Below, piece by piece: positions 1 through 6,892 of a stretch of 64,000 nucleotides of DNA. Within the stretch, counting starts at the first letter, position 1, and each line of letters begins with the position of its first letter. The notes under the pieces are model-generated. The model saw nothing but the letters and a program-made list of their open reading frames with translations. It made no database searches and was not told where the DNA came from. The position numbers and the translations under genes were made by a program. Source of the DNA: DASXMT01 sp963755985 (GTDB taxonomy: Bacteria; Actinomycetota; Acidimicrobiia; Acidimicrobiales; RAAP-2); contig CAVWLO010000005.1 in NCBI GenBank assembly GCA_963755985.1, positions 372,001-436,000 on the forward strand, read 5' to 3'.

Positions 1-2
1 CT

Positions 3-527
3 GACCGGGGCGCCGAGGACATCGATTTTGCCGGCCTGGACGAGGCGGCCCGTCAGATCGCCATGGCTGAGAACATCGCCGTCGTTCACGGCTGGGGCGA
101 GGCCGGGATCGTGGGTATGACCGAAGCGTCGGCTCATGCTCCGATCTCGCTCGGCGCCGACTTTGCCAACTATCCCGGTGTGGTGGCCCGGGCGGTCGAA
201 ACCCTGCTGTCGGTCGGCATCGGGGGGCCCTACGGCCTGGCCCTCGGCCCCGACGGCTATACAGGGGTGGTGGAGACGACCGAACACGGCGGCCTGGTCG
301 TCTTCGATCACCTCCACCAGATCCTCGGGGGCCCCATCGTCTGGTCCCCCGGGGTGCGGGGAGCGGTGGTCGTCTCGATGCGCGGGGGAGACTTCCTGTT
401 CGACTCGGGTCAGGACCTGTCCATCGGCTACGACCGCCACGATGCCGACAACGTGCACCTCTACCTGGGGGAGAGCTTCAGCTTCCGCGTGGCCTCGCCC
501 GATGCGGCGGTCGTGCTGAGCGCCTGA
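3..527 (+). CDS. Encapsulin shell protein, 5'-truncated by the window edge
   Basis: Self-assembling shell protein of encapsulin nanocompartments (HK97 fold, linocin M18 family), which encloses cargo enzymes in the cytoplasm. Only the C-terminal 174 residues are visible; family members are about 265 residues, so roughly 90 residues lie upstream. Family signatures are clear: GPYGLALGPDGYTGVVETTE, then a GGPIVWSPGVRGAVVVSMRGG block, and near the end SIGYDRHDADNVHLYLGESF with the usual short tail. The frame is open from base 3, and the ATG at 63 is internal. Cargo genes, commonly a DyP peroxidase or ferritin-like protein, usually lie next to the shell gene; none is visible on this side, so the cargo is probably upstream. 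A small ORF follows after 2 nt. Confidence 0.93.
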   Translation, partial: DRGAEDIDFAGLDEAARQIAMAENIAVVHGWGEAGIVGMTEASAHAPISLGADFANYPGVVARAVETLLSVGIGGPYGLALGPDGYTGVVETTEHGGLVVFDHLHQILGGPIVWSPGVRGAVVVSMRGGDFLFDSGQDLSIGYDRHDADNVHLYLGESFSFRVASPDAAVVLSA

Positions 528-529
528 GG

Positions 530-706
530 ATGCCGGACGATCGCAACGAGCAGGAGGAAACCTCCTCAGACACCCCAGCCGACCCTGTGCCGGCCGAGAC
601 AGCGGCGCCATCGACAGCGGCGGCCGACACAGTGGAGGAGGCCGACAAGGAGTCGTTCCCAGCCAGTGACCCGCCGGCTTCATGGGCGGGGGACGGGGGC
701 GGCTAG
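530..706 (+). CDS. Small acidic microprotein with ESFPASDPPASW motif
   Basis: A 58-residue ORF starts 2 nt after the encapsulin stop, so the two are probably co-transcribed and translationally coupled. The N-terminal 45 residues are acidic, proline/alanine-rich and likely disordered. The C-terminus carries EEADKESFPASDPPASW followed by a Gly-rich tail. Short bacterial proteins ending in a SFPASDPP(A/S)W motif are widespread but their function is unknown to me. It does not match the classical encapsulin cargo-loading tags I recall (GSLxIGSL-like), so any shell role is speculation. There is no signal peptide or membrane segment. Confidence 0.7.
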   Translation: MPDDRNEQEETSSDTPADPVPAETAAPSTAAADTVEEADKESFPASDPPASWAGDGGG

Positions 707-782
707 CCGAGGGCGCACCTCGGGAGCCCGGCTGCCCTAAGGTCGGGCCGTACGAACGTTTGGGATCGAGTTGGGAGAGCGT

Positions 783-1120
783 GTGGACGAAGACCAAGCC
801 CGTGCACTGCTGAAAGCGGAACGATCGCGGGTGGAGGGCCTGCTGGCCGAAACCAGCCGCGGCGGCGCGAACGATCGCATAGCCAGCCGACGAGCCGGGC
901 GATATGAGCGATCCGCTCGAGCCGTTGGTCGCCGAGGAAGTCCGACGACGCCGTGGCGGCCAGCTTCCGGGACAGGTTGACCGCCATCGGGCGGGCCGAG
1001 CAGCGGCTCGATGACGGGACCTTCGGGCTGTCGGTGCGAAGCGGCCTTCCGATTCCCGACGACCGTCTCGAAGCGGATCCAGCGGCGGAGCTGACCGTCG
1101 AGGAGGCCCAGGAACTGTGA
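783..1120 (+). pseudogene. TraR/DksA-like protein, two +1 frameshifts
   Basis: Reading through two single-base insertions gives one continuous DksA-like protein. It starts at GTG 783 (GGGAG at 773-777) with a coiled-coil DQARALLKAERSRVEGLL. It shifts frame at about 888 (AGC-C-GAC) and about 943 (GTC-C-GAC). It then continues DDAVAASFRDRLTAIGRAEQ and DDGTFGLSVRSGLPIPDDRL, ending LTVEEAQEL at 1118-1120. Family members bind RNA polymerase near the secondary channel. The zinc-finger cysteines are replaced by serine (SVRSG where CxxC is usual), as in other Cys-less actinobacterial homologues. Because the residues on both sides are intact, sequencing or assembly indels are at least as likely as true gene death. 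Confidence 0.65.
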
Positions 1121-1238
1121 ACGGTATCTTCGGCGTCTGACCGGGTCCTGACGGTAGGAAGATGGGAACGGCCAACAGAGGGACGATGACGATCGGGACA
1201 GGAGTGGGAACAGGGAGTCACAAGCAAAGGGAGGCGCC

Positions 1239-2245
1239 ATGCCGGCTGTCACCGTGGACGATCTGACCGCCCTGGCCCGAATCCCAGCGCCCAAGCGCCG
1301 CCCCCGAGCGCCCGCCGGCCTCGGTGACCTCGGCACCGAGCGGCCTCGAAGGGGAAGGGTTCCCGGTGCGGCGGGCCTTCGCCGGGATGAGCCTGTCCGA
1401 TCTGGACCCCTTCGTGCACATGGACCAGATGGGTGAAGTCGACTACGCGCCCGGTGAGCCCAAGGGCACGCCGTGGCACCCCCATCGGGGATTCGAGACG
1501 GTGACCTACATGATCGACGGGACCTTCGCCCACCAGGACTCCCACGGCGGCGGCGGCCTCATCACCAATGGGGCCACACAGTGGATGACCGCGGCGTGCG
1601 GGCATCCTCCACATCGAGACGCCTCCCGAGGAACTGGTGGTCTCGGGCGGCCGGTTCCACGGCGTCCAGCTGTGGGTGAACCTCCCGGCCAAGGACAAGA
1701 TGATCCCCCCGGCCTACCAGGGGCTCGAGGCCGGCGACGTGACCCTGCTGTCGTCGGCCGACGGAGGAGCCCTGGTGCGGGTGATCGCCGGCGAGGTGGG
1801 CGGCCACACCGGCCCGGGATCGACGCACACACCCATGGCGCTGGCGCACGCCACCGTCTCGCCCGGCGCGCAGTTGCAACTCCCCTGGAACCCCACCTTC
1901 AACGCCCTCGTCTATGTCCTGGCCGGATCGGGGCGGGTCGGCACGGCCGGCCAGCCGGTACACGTCGGCCAGCTGGCCTCGTTCGGCGCCGGCGCCTGGA
2001 TCAGCATCCGAGCCGACGACGGCCGGGGAGGCGACCGCCCCGACCTGGAGGTCCTCGTGCTCGGGGGACAGCCCATCGGCGAGCCGGTGGAGCACTACGG
2101 CCCGTTCGTCATGAACACTCGGGCCGAGATCGCCCAGGCCATGGAGGACTTCCAGGCCGGCCGGCTCGGGACCGTCCCTGTCAATGCGCTGATGCCCCAC
2201 GTCGTCGACCCCAACCCGGTCCGGGCCGAGCACACCGGGATCTGA
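1239..2245 (+). pseudogene. Pirin family protein, frameshifted
   Basis: Cupin-type pirin, an iron-binding bicupin linked to quercetinase activity or transcriptional co-regulation in other bacteria. Three reading frames join into one protein. The start is ATG 1239 behind GGGAGG (1230-1235). After a shift near 1300 it reads APSGLEGEGFPVRRAFAGM and HPHRGFETVTYMIDG, which carries the pirin metal-ligand HxHRGFE pattern. After a second shift near 1593 it reads GILHIETPPEELVVSGGRFH and the C-terminal pirin domain, with HYGPFVMNTRAEIAQA near the end. Frame order is 0, +1, +2, so both events behave as one-base insertions. Conservation is otherwise intact, so it may be functional in the organism. The 28 nt before the convergent oxidoreductase hold no obvious terminator. 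Confidence 0.75.
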
Positions 2246-2273
2246 CCCGGCGCGGGTTCGACGCCCCGGCATC

Positions 2274-3242
2274 TCAGGGCGTGAGCACGAACTTCCCGAA
2301 GCCGTCGCCGTCCGCCATGAGCTGCAGGGCCTCCCGCACCTCGGCCAGCGGCCTGACATCCTCGATCACCGGCCTAGCCCCCGTCGCTTCGAGGAGGGCG
2401 AGGAGCTCGACCAGCTCGTCCCGGGTTCCCATGGTCGACCCGACCACCTCGAGCTGCAAGAAAAAGACCCGATTGAGATCGGCCGCCGGGTTGGCCCCAC
2501 TGGTGGCGCCGCTCACCACTATCCGACCACCGGGCCGCAGGGACCGGAGTGAATGGGACCAGGTGGCCTGGCCCACTGTCTCCAGGACGACGTCGACCTT
2601 GCTGGGCAAGCGGGCGCCCGTCTCGAAGGCCGCGTCGGCGCCGCATTCCTCAGCCCGTCGGCGCTTGCCCGCATCCCGGGAGGTACAGAAGACGGTATGC
2701 CCGAGCGCCTTGGCCACGATGATGCCGGCGGTGGCCACACCCCCGCCGGCTCCTTGGATGAGGATCGTGGCCGGGCCGGTCAACCCCGACCGGGAGGTCA
2801 GCATCCGATAGGCGGTCAGCCAGGCGGTCGGCACACAGGCCGCCTCCTCGAACGACAACCCCGCTGGTTTGGGCACGACGTTGCGCGCCGGGACGAGGAC
2901 TTGCTCGGCCAGCGTCCCAGGGTACAGCTCGGAGAGCAGGGTCCGCTTGGGGTCGAGGGTTTCGTCGCCACCGCCGGCGGCCGGGTCCCCGATCACCGAA
3001 TGGACAACGACCTCGGTGCCGTCGTCGAGGACCCCGGCACCGTCACCGCCGAGGATCATGGGAAGGCGATCTGGGGCCAGACCGACCCCTCGCAAGGACC
3101 ACAGGTCGTGGTGGTTCAGGGCGCTGGCCCGCAGCGAGACGCGGACCCAACCGTCTCTCGGCTCGGGCGCCGGCTGTTCGCCGACCACCAACCCTGACAG
3201 GGGGTCATCCTCGGACTGCGAGACACAGGAGACAGCGAGCAC
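2274..3242 (-). CDS. Zinc-type/quinone oxidoreductase-like alcohol dehydrogenase (MDR)
   Basis: Medium-chain dehydrogenase/reductase of 322 residues. An N-terminal GroES-like domain (RASALNHHDLWSLRGVG) is followed by a Rossmann domain with the nucleotide motif GAGGGVATAGIIVAKALG. It likely reduces an enone, aldehyde or quinone with NAD(P)H. I see no four-Cys structural zinc lobe, which points to the quinone oxidoreductase side of the family. The start is GTG 3242, because GAGAGGA lies 7 nt upstream on the minus strand; the open frame continues to 3395 without a better signal. It is divergent from the ABC transporter binding-protein gene, with a 305-nt shared upstream region. Substrate unknown. 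Confidence 0.85.
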   Translation of the reverse strand: MLAVSCVSQSEDDPLSGLVVGEQPAPEPRDGWVRVSLRASALNHHDLWSLRGVGLAPDRLPMILGGDGAGVLDDGTEVVVHSVIGDPAAGGGDETLDPKRTLLSELYPGTLAEQVLVPARNVVPKPAGLSFEEAACVPTAWLTAYRMLTSRSGLTGPATILIQGAGGGVATAGIIVAKALGHTVFCTSRDAGKRRRAEECGADAAFETGARLPSKVDVVLETVGQATWSHSLRSLRPGGRIVVSGATSGANPAADLNRVFFLQLEVVGSTMGTRDELVELLALLEATGARPVIEDVRPLAEVREALQLMADGDGFGKFVLTP

Positions 3243-3463
3243 TCGGTGTTCCTCTCGTTGTGACGGGTGTAGTGAATGGGTCGGCGCCGCTGGGCTCGCG
3301 CACCCGAGAGCATGTCTTGGTGGTCCCGGCTCCGGCCCTGCCCGGCTGTCCCCGACCATACTGGCGCGCCATCGGTACAGCCAAGGATCGGCCACGGCCG
3401 GGCGGCTCTCCTACCCGGCTGGTTCGGGGCTCTGGTCCTGGTGGTCGACCAGACAAGAACCTG

Positions 3464-3492
3464 TTGCATTGCCCGGGGGGGCGTCTTAGTCT
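3464..3492 (+). promoter_or_regulatory. Candidate promoter for the ABC transporter operon
   Basis: TTGCAT (3464-3469) and TAGTCT (3487-3492) are separated by exactly 17 bp. The second box fits the actinobacterial TANNNT pattern. A start near 3500 would leave a leader of about 48 nt before ATG 3548. The match to consensus is only moderate. Confidence 0.3.
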
Positions 3493-3547
3493 GCTCTGGA
3501 CCACTTCGGTCGACCTCGACGAGCAGCCGGGGAGCAGGGGGGACAGC

Positions 3548-4810
3548 ATGAGGCTTGGCAACGGCAGAATCCTGACCTGTGCCCTGGCACTGACCATCGG
3601 TGTCGGCACCCTCTCACTGGGCGCGACCATGTCGGTGGCCGGGGCGGACACGACCACGGCGAGTCCGGGGGTGACGGCCAACACCATCACCGTCGGTTCG
3701 ATCAGCGACATCTCGTCTCCGATCCCCGGTCTGTTCGAGGGGGCGAAGGTCGGCGCCCAGGCCTACTTCAACTACATCAACAGCCAGGGTGGCGTGAACG
3801 GGCGGAAGATCATCCTCGACGCCCGGGACAGTGCCTTCTCCTCGGGCACCGTGGCCTCCGAGGCCGAGAGCATCGCCAAGAACGACTTCGCCTTCGTCGG
3901 CGGGTACTCGCTGCTCGACAATGCCGAACAGCCGGCCATCGACGCCAACAAGGTTCCCATGGTCGCCCAGGTCCTGAGCCCGTCGATGTTCCCAGACCCC
4001 AACGTGTACTCGGCCATCCCCGAGGTCACCGGGGGCGCGCCCAACGGCCCGTTCAAATGGTTCAAGTCGCAGTACCCGGCGGCCATCAAGGCGGTGGGTT
4101 ACATCGGCGCCAACGCGGCCGCTTCCGCCATCGCCTCCGAGCAGGTCTACCGGAACTTGACCTATAACCTCGGCTACAAGTGGGTGTACTCGCGCGACGC
4201 TGGGTACACCGAGACCTCGTTCCTGTCCGACATCATCAAGATGAAGAGCTCGGGGGTGAAGATGGTCCTGGAGATCTCGCAGGGCCCGACCGAGATCTCC
4301 ACCATTGCCCAGGAGATGAAGCAACAGGGACTCAATGTGCCCCTGTATACCGGAGCGGGTACCTACTCGAAGGCGTTCAACCCCGGGTCGTCGGGCAACG
4401 GCACCTTGCTGTATACCGTGACCGCGCTCTACATGGGCGAGGACGCCAAGGTCATCCCGGCCGTGAACACCTTCGACACCTGGGTGAAGAAGACGGTTCC
4501 CAATCCGAGCCTTGACCTGTTCACGCTGGATGGCTGGATCAACGCCCAGTTGTTCGTCCAGGCCCTCAAGGCCGCCGGCCCCACCCCGACGCGGGCCGGC
4601 CTGGTGGCCCAGCTCAACAAGGTCAATTCGTTCAACGCCAGTGGGCTGATCTCGGTGCAGAACCCGGCCCAGAAGATCCCGGGGCAGTGCTGGATCGTCG
4701 CCAAGTACACGAACGGGAAGTGGCTGCGGATGAGCCCCGATCCCAAGGCGGCGTTCGTGTGCAACCCCGGCGGCTTCTACCCGTCCAGCTACAAGGGCAT
4801 CCCCCGCTGA
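3548..4810 (+). CDS. Branched-chain amino acid-type ABC transporter substrate-binding protein
   Basis: Periplasmic-binding-protein type I (Leu/Ile/Val-binding family), 420 residues, the extracytoplasmic receptor for the permease and ATPase genes that follow. It starts at ATG 3548 behind a G-rich Shine-Dalgarno (GGGGGGA at 3536-3542). The N-terminal 34 residues form a Sec signal peptide (MRLGNGR, hydrophobic core, AGA before DTT) without a convincing lipobox. The mature part opens with NTITVGSISDISSPIPGLFE and has the paired alpha/beta lobes of the family. The ligand cannot be read from sequence; actinobacterial members also bind amides, urea or aromatic acids. It is the first gene of a three-cistron transporter operon, with 31 nt to the next gene. 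Confidence 0.92.
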   Translation: MRLGNGRILTCALALTIGVGTLSLGATMSVAGADTTTASPGVTANTITVGSISDISSPIPGLFEGAKVGAQAYFNYINSQGGVNGRKIILDARDSAFSSGTVASEAESIAKNDFAFVGGYSLLDNAEQPAIDANKVPMVAQVLSPSMFPDPNVYSAIPEVTGGAPNGPFKWFKSQYPAAIKAVGYIGANAAASAIASEQVYRNLTYNLGYKWVYSRDAGYTETSFLSDIIKMKSSGVKMVLEISQGPTEISTIAQEMKQQGLNVPLYTGAGTYSKAFNPGSSGNGTLLYTVTALYMGEDAKVIPAVNTFDTWVKKTVPNPSLDLFTLDGWINAQLFVQALKAAGPTPTRAGLVAQLNKVNSFNASGLISVQNPAQKIPGQCWIVAKYTNGKWLRMSPDPKAAFVCNPGGFYPSSYKGIPR

Positions 4811-4841
4811 TCGGGGTCGAGCGAGCGGCGGCCGAGGGGCG

Positions 4842-5816
4842 ATGACCGAGTTCCTCAGCCTCTTGGTGACCGGGGTGGTCACCGGGTCCATCTACGCGGT
4901 GACGGCCAGCGGCCTGGTGGTCACCTACAACGCCACCGGCGTCTTCAATTTCGCCCACGGGGCCGTCGGGATGTTCCTGGCCTACCTGTACTGGCAGCTG
5001 TGGCAGGGCTGGGGTTGGGACCCGCTGTTGTCCCTCGTCATCGTCCTACTCGTCGTCGCCCCCCTGTTCGCCTTGGGCGTCGAACGCGTCCTGATGCGCC
5101 CGCTCTACGGCTCGTCGCTCAACACCATGATCGTGGTCACCCTCGGCATGTTCCTGATCCTCTACGGGCTGACCAGCACCATCTGGAACCAGACCGTGGT
5201 CCGGAACCTCCCCTCCTGGTTCGCCAGCGACCAGGTCGACGTGCTCAACGTCAACCTCACCTACGAGCAGCTCATCACCATCGGCTGCGCCGTGGGCGTG
5301 GCCGTCGGGCTCTGGGTCCTGTTCAAGCGGACCCGGCTGGGGGTCTCCATGCGGGCGGTGGTCGACGACCCGGCGCTGGCCTCGATGACCGGGGCCCGGT
5401 CCAGTCGCATCTCCGGGTTCGCCTGGATGATCGGCTTCATGCTGGCCGGGCTGGCCGGCATTCTGTTGGCTCCGGGCACCGGGATGAGCATCCAGATCCT
5501 CTCGGAGCTGGTGATCTTCGGCTATGCCGCAGCCATCGTCGGTCGGCTGCGCAGCCTGCCCCTGACCTTCCTGGGGGCCATGATCCTCGGAGTCGGCGAG
5601 TCGATGGCCGTCGGCTACGTCCCATCCAGCGCCCTCAACGACGTCACCGCCGTCCTGCCCATGGGCCTGTTGATCATCGCCCTGCTCATCCTTCCCCAGG
5701 CCAAGTTGTCCGTCGGCCGGGTGGTCCGCCTCCGGCCCCCCGGGTCCCCTCGCTCACCACGACCTTGGTCAGTGGCGTGGTCCTGGTCGGGGTCTCCGCG
5801 CTGCTGTCCTCGCTGA
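4842..5816 (+). CDS. livH: LivH-type ABC permease (N-terminal half of a probable LivH-LivM fusion)
   Basis: Inner-membrane permease of the branched-chain amino acid (HAAT) ABC family. The first about 297 residues are a complete LivH domain: GSIYAVTASGLVVTYNATGVFNFAHGA, repeated hydrophobic helices, then the cytoplasmic loop that contacts the ATPase. It starts at ATG 4842 behind GAGGGGC. The last 27 residues before the stop at 5816 (from about PGSPRSPRP) are out-of-frame sequence. At the CCCCCC run near 5736 the frame that continues sensibly is the neighbouring one, and it leads straight into LivM. The natural product is therefore probably one LivH-LivM polypeptide of about 650 residues broken by an indel in this C run. 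Confidence 0.88.
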   Translation: MTEFLSLLVTGVVTGSIYAVTASGLVVTYNATGVFNFAHGAVGMFLAYLYWQLWQGWGWDPLLSLVIVLLVVAPLFALGVERVLMRPLYGSSLNTMIVVTLGMFLILYGLTSTIWNQTVVRNLPSWFASDQVDVLNVNLTYEQLITIGCAVGVAVGLWVLFKRTRLGVSMRAVVDDPALASMTGARSSRISGFAWMIGFMLAGLAGILLAPGTGMSIQILSELVIFGYAAAIVGRLRSLPLTFLGAMILGVGESMAVGYVPSSALNDVTAVLPMGLLIIALLILPQAKLSVGRVVRLRPPGSPRSPRPWSVAWSWSGSPRCCPR

Positions 5817-6892
5817 TCACCGGCAACAACCAGTACACCCTGGGGTTGGCTCTGGCCATCGGCCTAGCCGCCCTGTCGCTCGTGCTCCTCTCGGGCTACG
5901 GCGGCCAGGCCTGGCTGTGCCAGTTCACCTTCATCGGACTGGGGTGTTGGGCCATGACCAAGGTCGACGGTGGGAGCTCCATCCTCGGCGTCCTGGCCGC
6001 CATCGGGCTGTGCGCCGCGGCCGGCGGGATGCTGGCCCTCCCCGCGCTGCGGCTGCGCGGCCTGTACATGGCCCTGGCCACCCTGGCCTTCGCCGCCTTG
6101 ATGGACAGCATCTTCTTCATCAACCCGTCGGTGGTCAGCGGTGGGTCGATCACCGTCGGTCGTCCGGACATCTTCGGCATGCGATTCGCCTCTGACCGGT
6201 CGTTCATCCTGCTGCTGGCCATCGTGTTCGCCCTCTGCCTCATCGGGGTGGGGGCGTTGCGCCGAGGGCCGTTCGGGCGTCGGCTGGTGGCCATGAGCGA
6301 CAGCCAGGCCGCGTGTGCCACGGTGGGGATGAACATCACCAGCACCAAGTTGGCCGTCTTCGTCCTGGCTGGGGGTCTCACGGGCCTCGCCGGTGCCCTC
6401 TACGGCGGCATGTCCCGGACGGTATCGGTGTCCCAGTTCAACTTCGTCAACTCGATGGTGCTGTTCGTGGCCGTGGTGCTGGCCGGGGTCACCATCTTGA
6501 GCGGGTCGGTGCAGGCCGGCATCGGCCTGGCCTTCGCCCCCCTGATCGGCCTGCACATCCCCTCGATCTCCGGCTTCACCTACATCCTCTTTGGAGTGGG
6601 CATCGTCGCCGTCGGCCGCAATCCATACGGCATGGGTCGGGTCTACGCCGACGTCGGCGCGTGGTGGGACCGGCGCCGAGCCAGCCGGAGCGCCGACGAC
6701 CAGGTGACCGGGAGGCCGCCAACCGACGCCGACCGGGCCACCCCTGGCCGGCAAGGTGCCTTCCGTTGGCTGATCCCCTCACCGCAGCCGTCCCGTTGTT
6801 GGCCGTCTCCGAGGTCTCCGTGCGCTTCGGGGGCCTCCAGGCGCTCGACGCCGTCGATCTCGAGGTCGCCGTGGGCGAGATCCACGGCCTGA
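5777..6892 (+). CDS. livM: LivM-type ABC permease (C-terminal half of a probable LivH-LivM fusion)
   Basis: Second HAAT permease domain. It has the LivM opening (GLAALSLVLLSGYGGQAWLC), further membrane helices, and the EAA-like loop SDSQAACATVGMNITSTKLA. No Shine-Dalgarno precedes the possible starts TTG 5765 or GTG 5777. The same frame is open upstream through PRVPSLTTTLV, as in actinobacterial LivH-LivM fusions, so an independent start is doubtful. Family similarity fades after WWDRRRAS (about 6690). The open frame then overlaps the ATPase gene by 127 nt, and another indel or a natural overlap there is possible. Confidence 0.8.
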   Translation: MVLVGVSALLSSLITGNNQYTLGLALAIGLAALSLVLLSGYGGQAWLCQFTFIGLGCWAMTKVDGGSSILGVLAAIGLCAAAGGMLALPALRLRGLYMALATLAFAALMDSIFFINPSVVSGGSITVGRPDIFGMRFASDRSFILLLAIVFALCLIGVGALRRGPFGRRLVAMSDSQAACATVGMNITSTKLAVFVLAGGLTGLAGALYGGMSRTVSVSQFNFVNSMVLFVAVVLAGVTILSGSVQAGIGLAFAPLIGLHIPSISGFTYILFGVGIVAVGRNPYGMGRVYADVGAWWDRRRASRSADDQVTGRPPTDADRATPGRQGAFRWLIPSPQPSRCWPSPRSPCASGASRRSTPSISRSPWARSTA

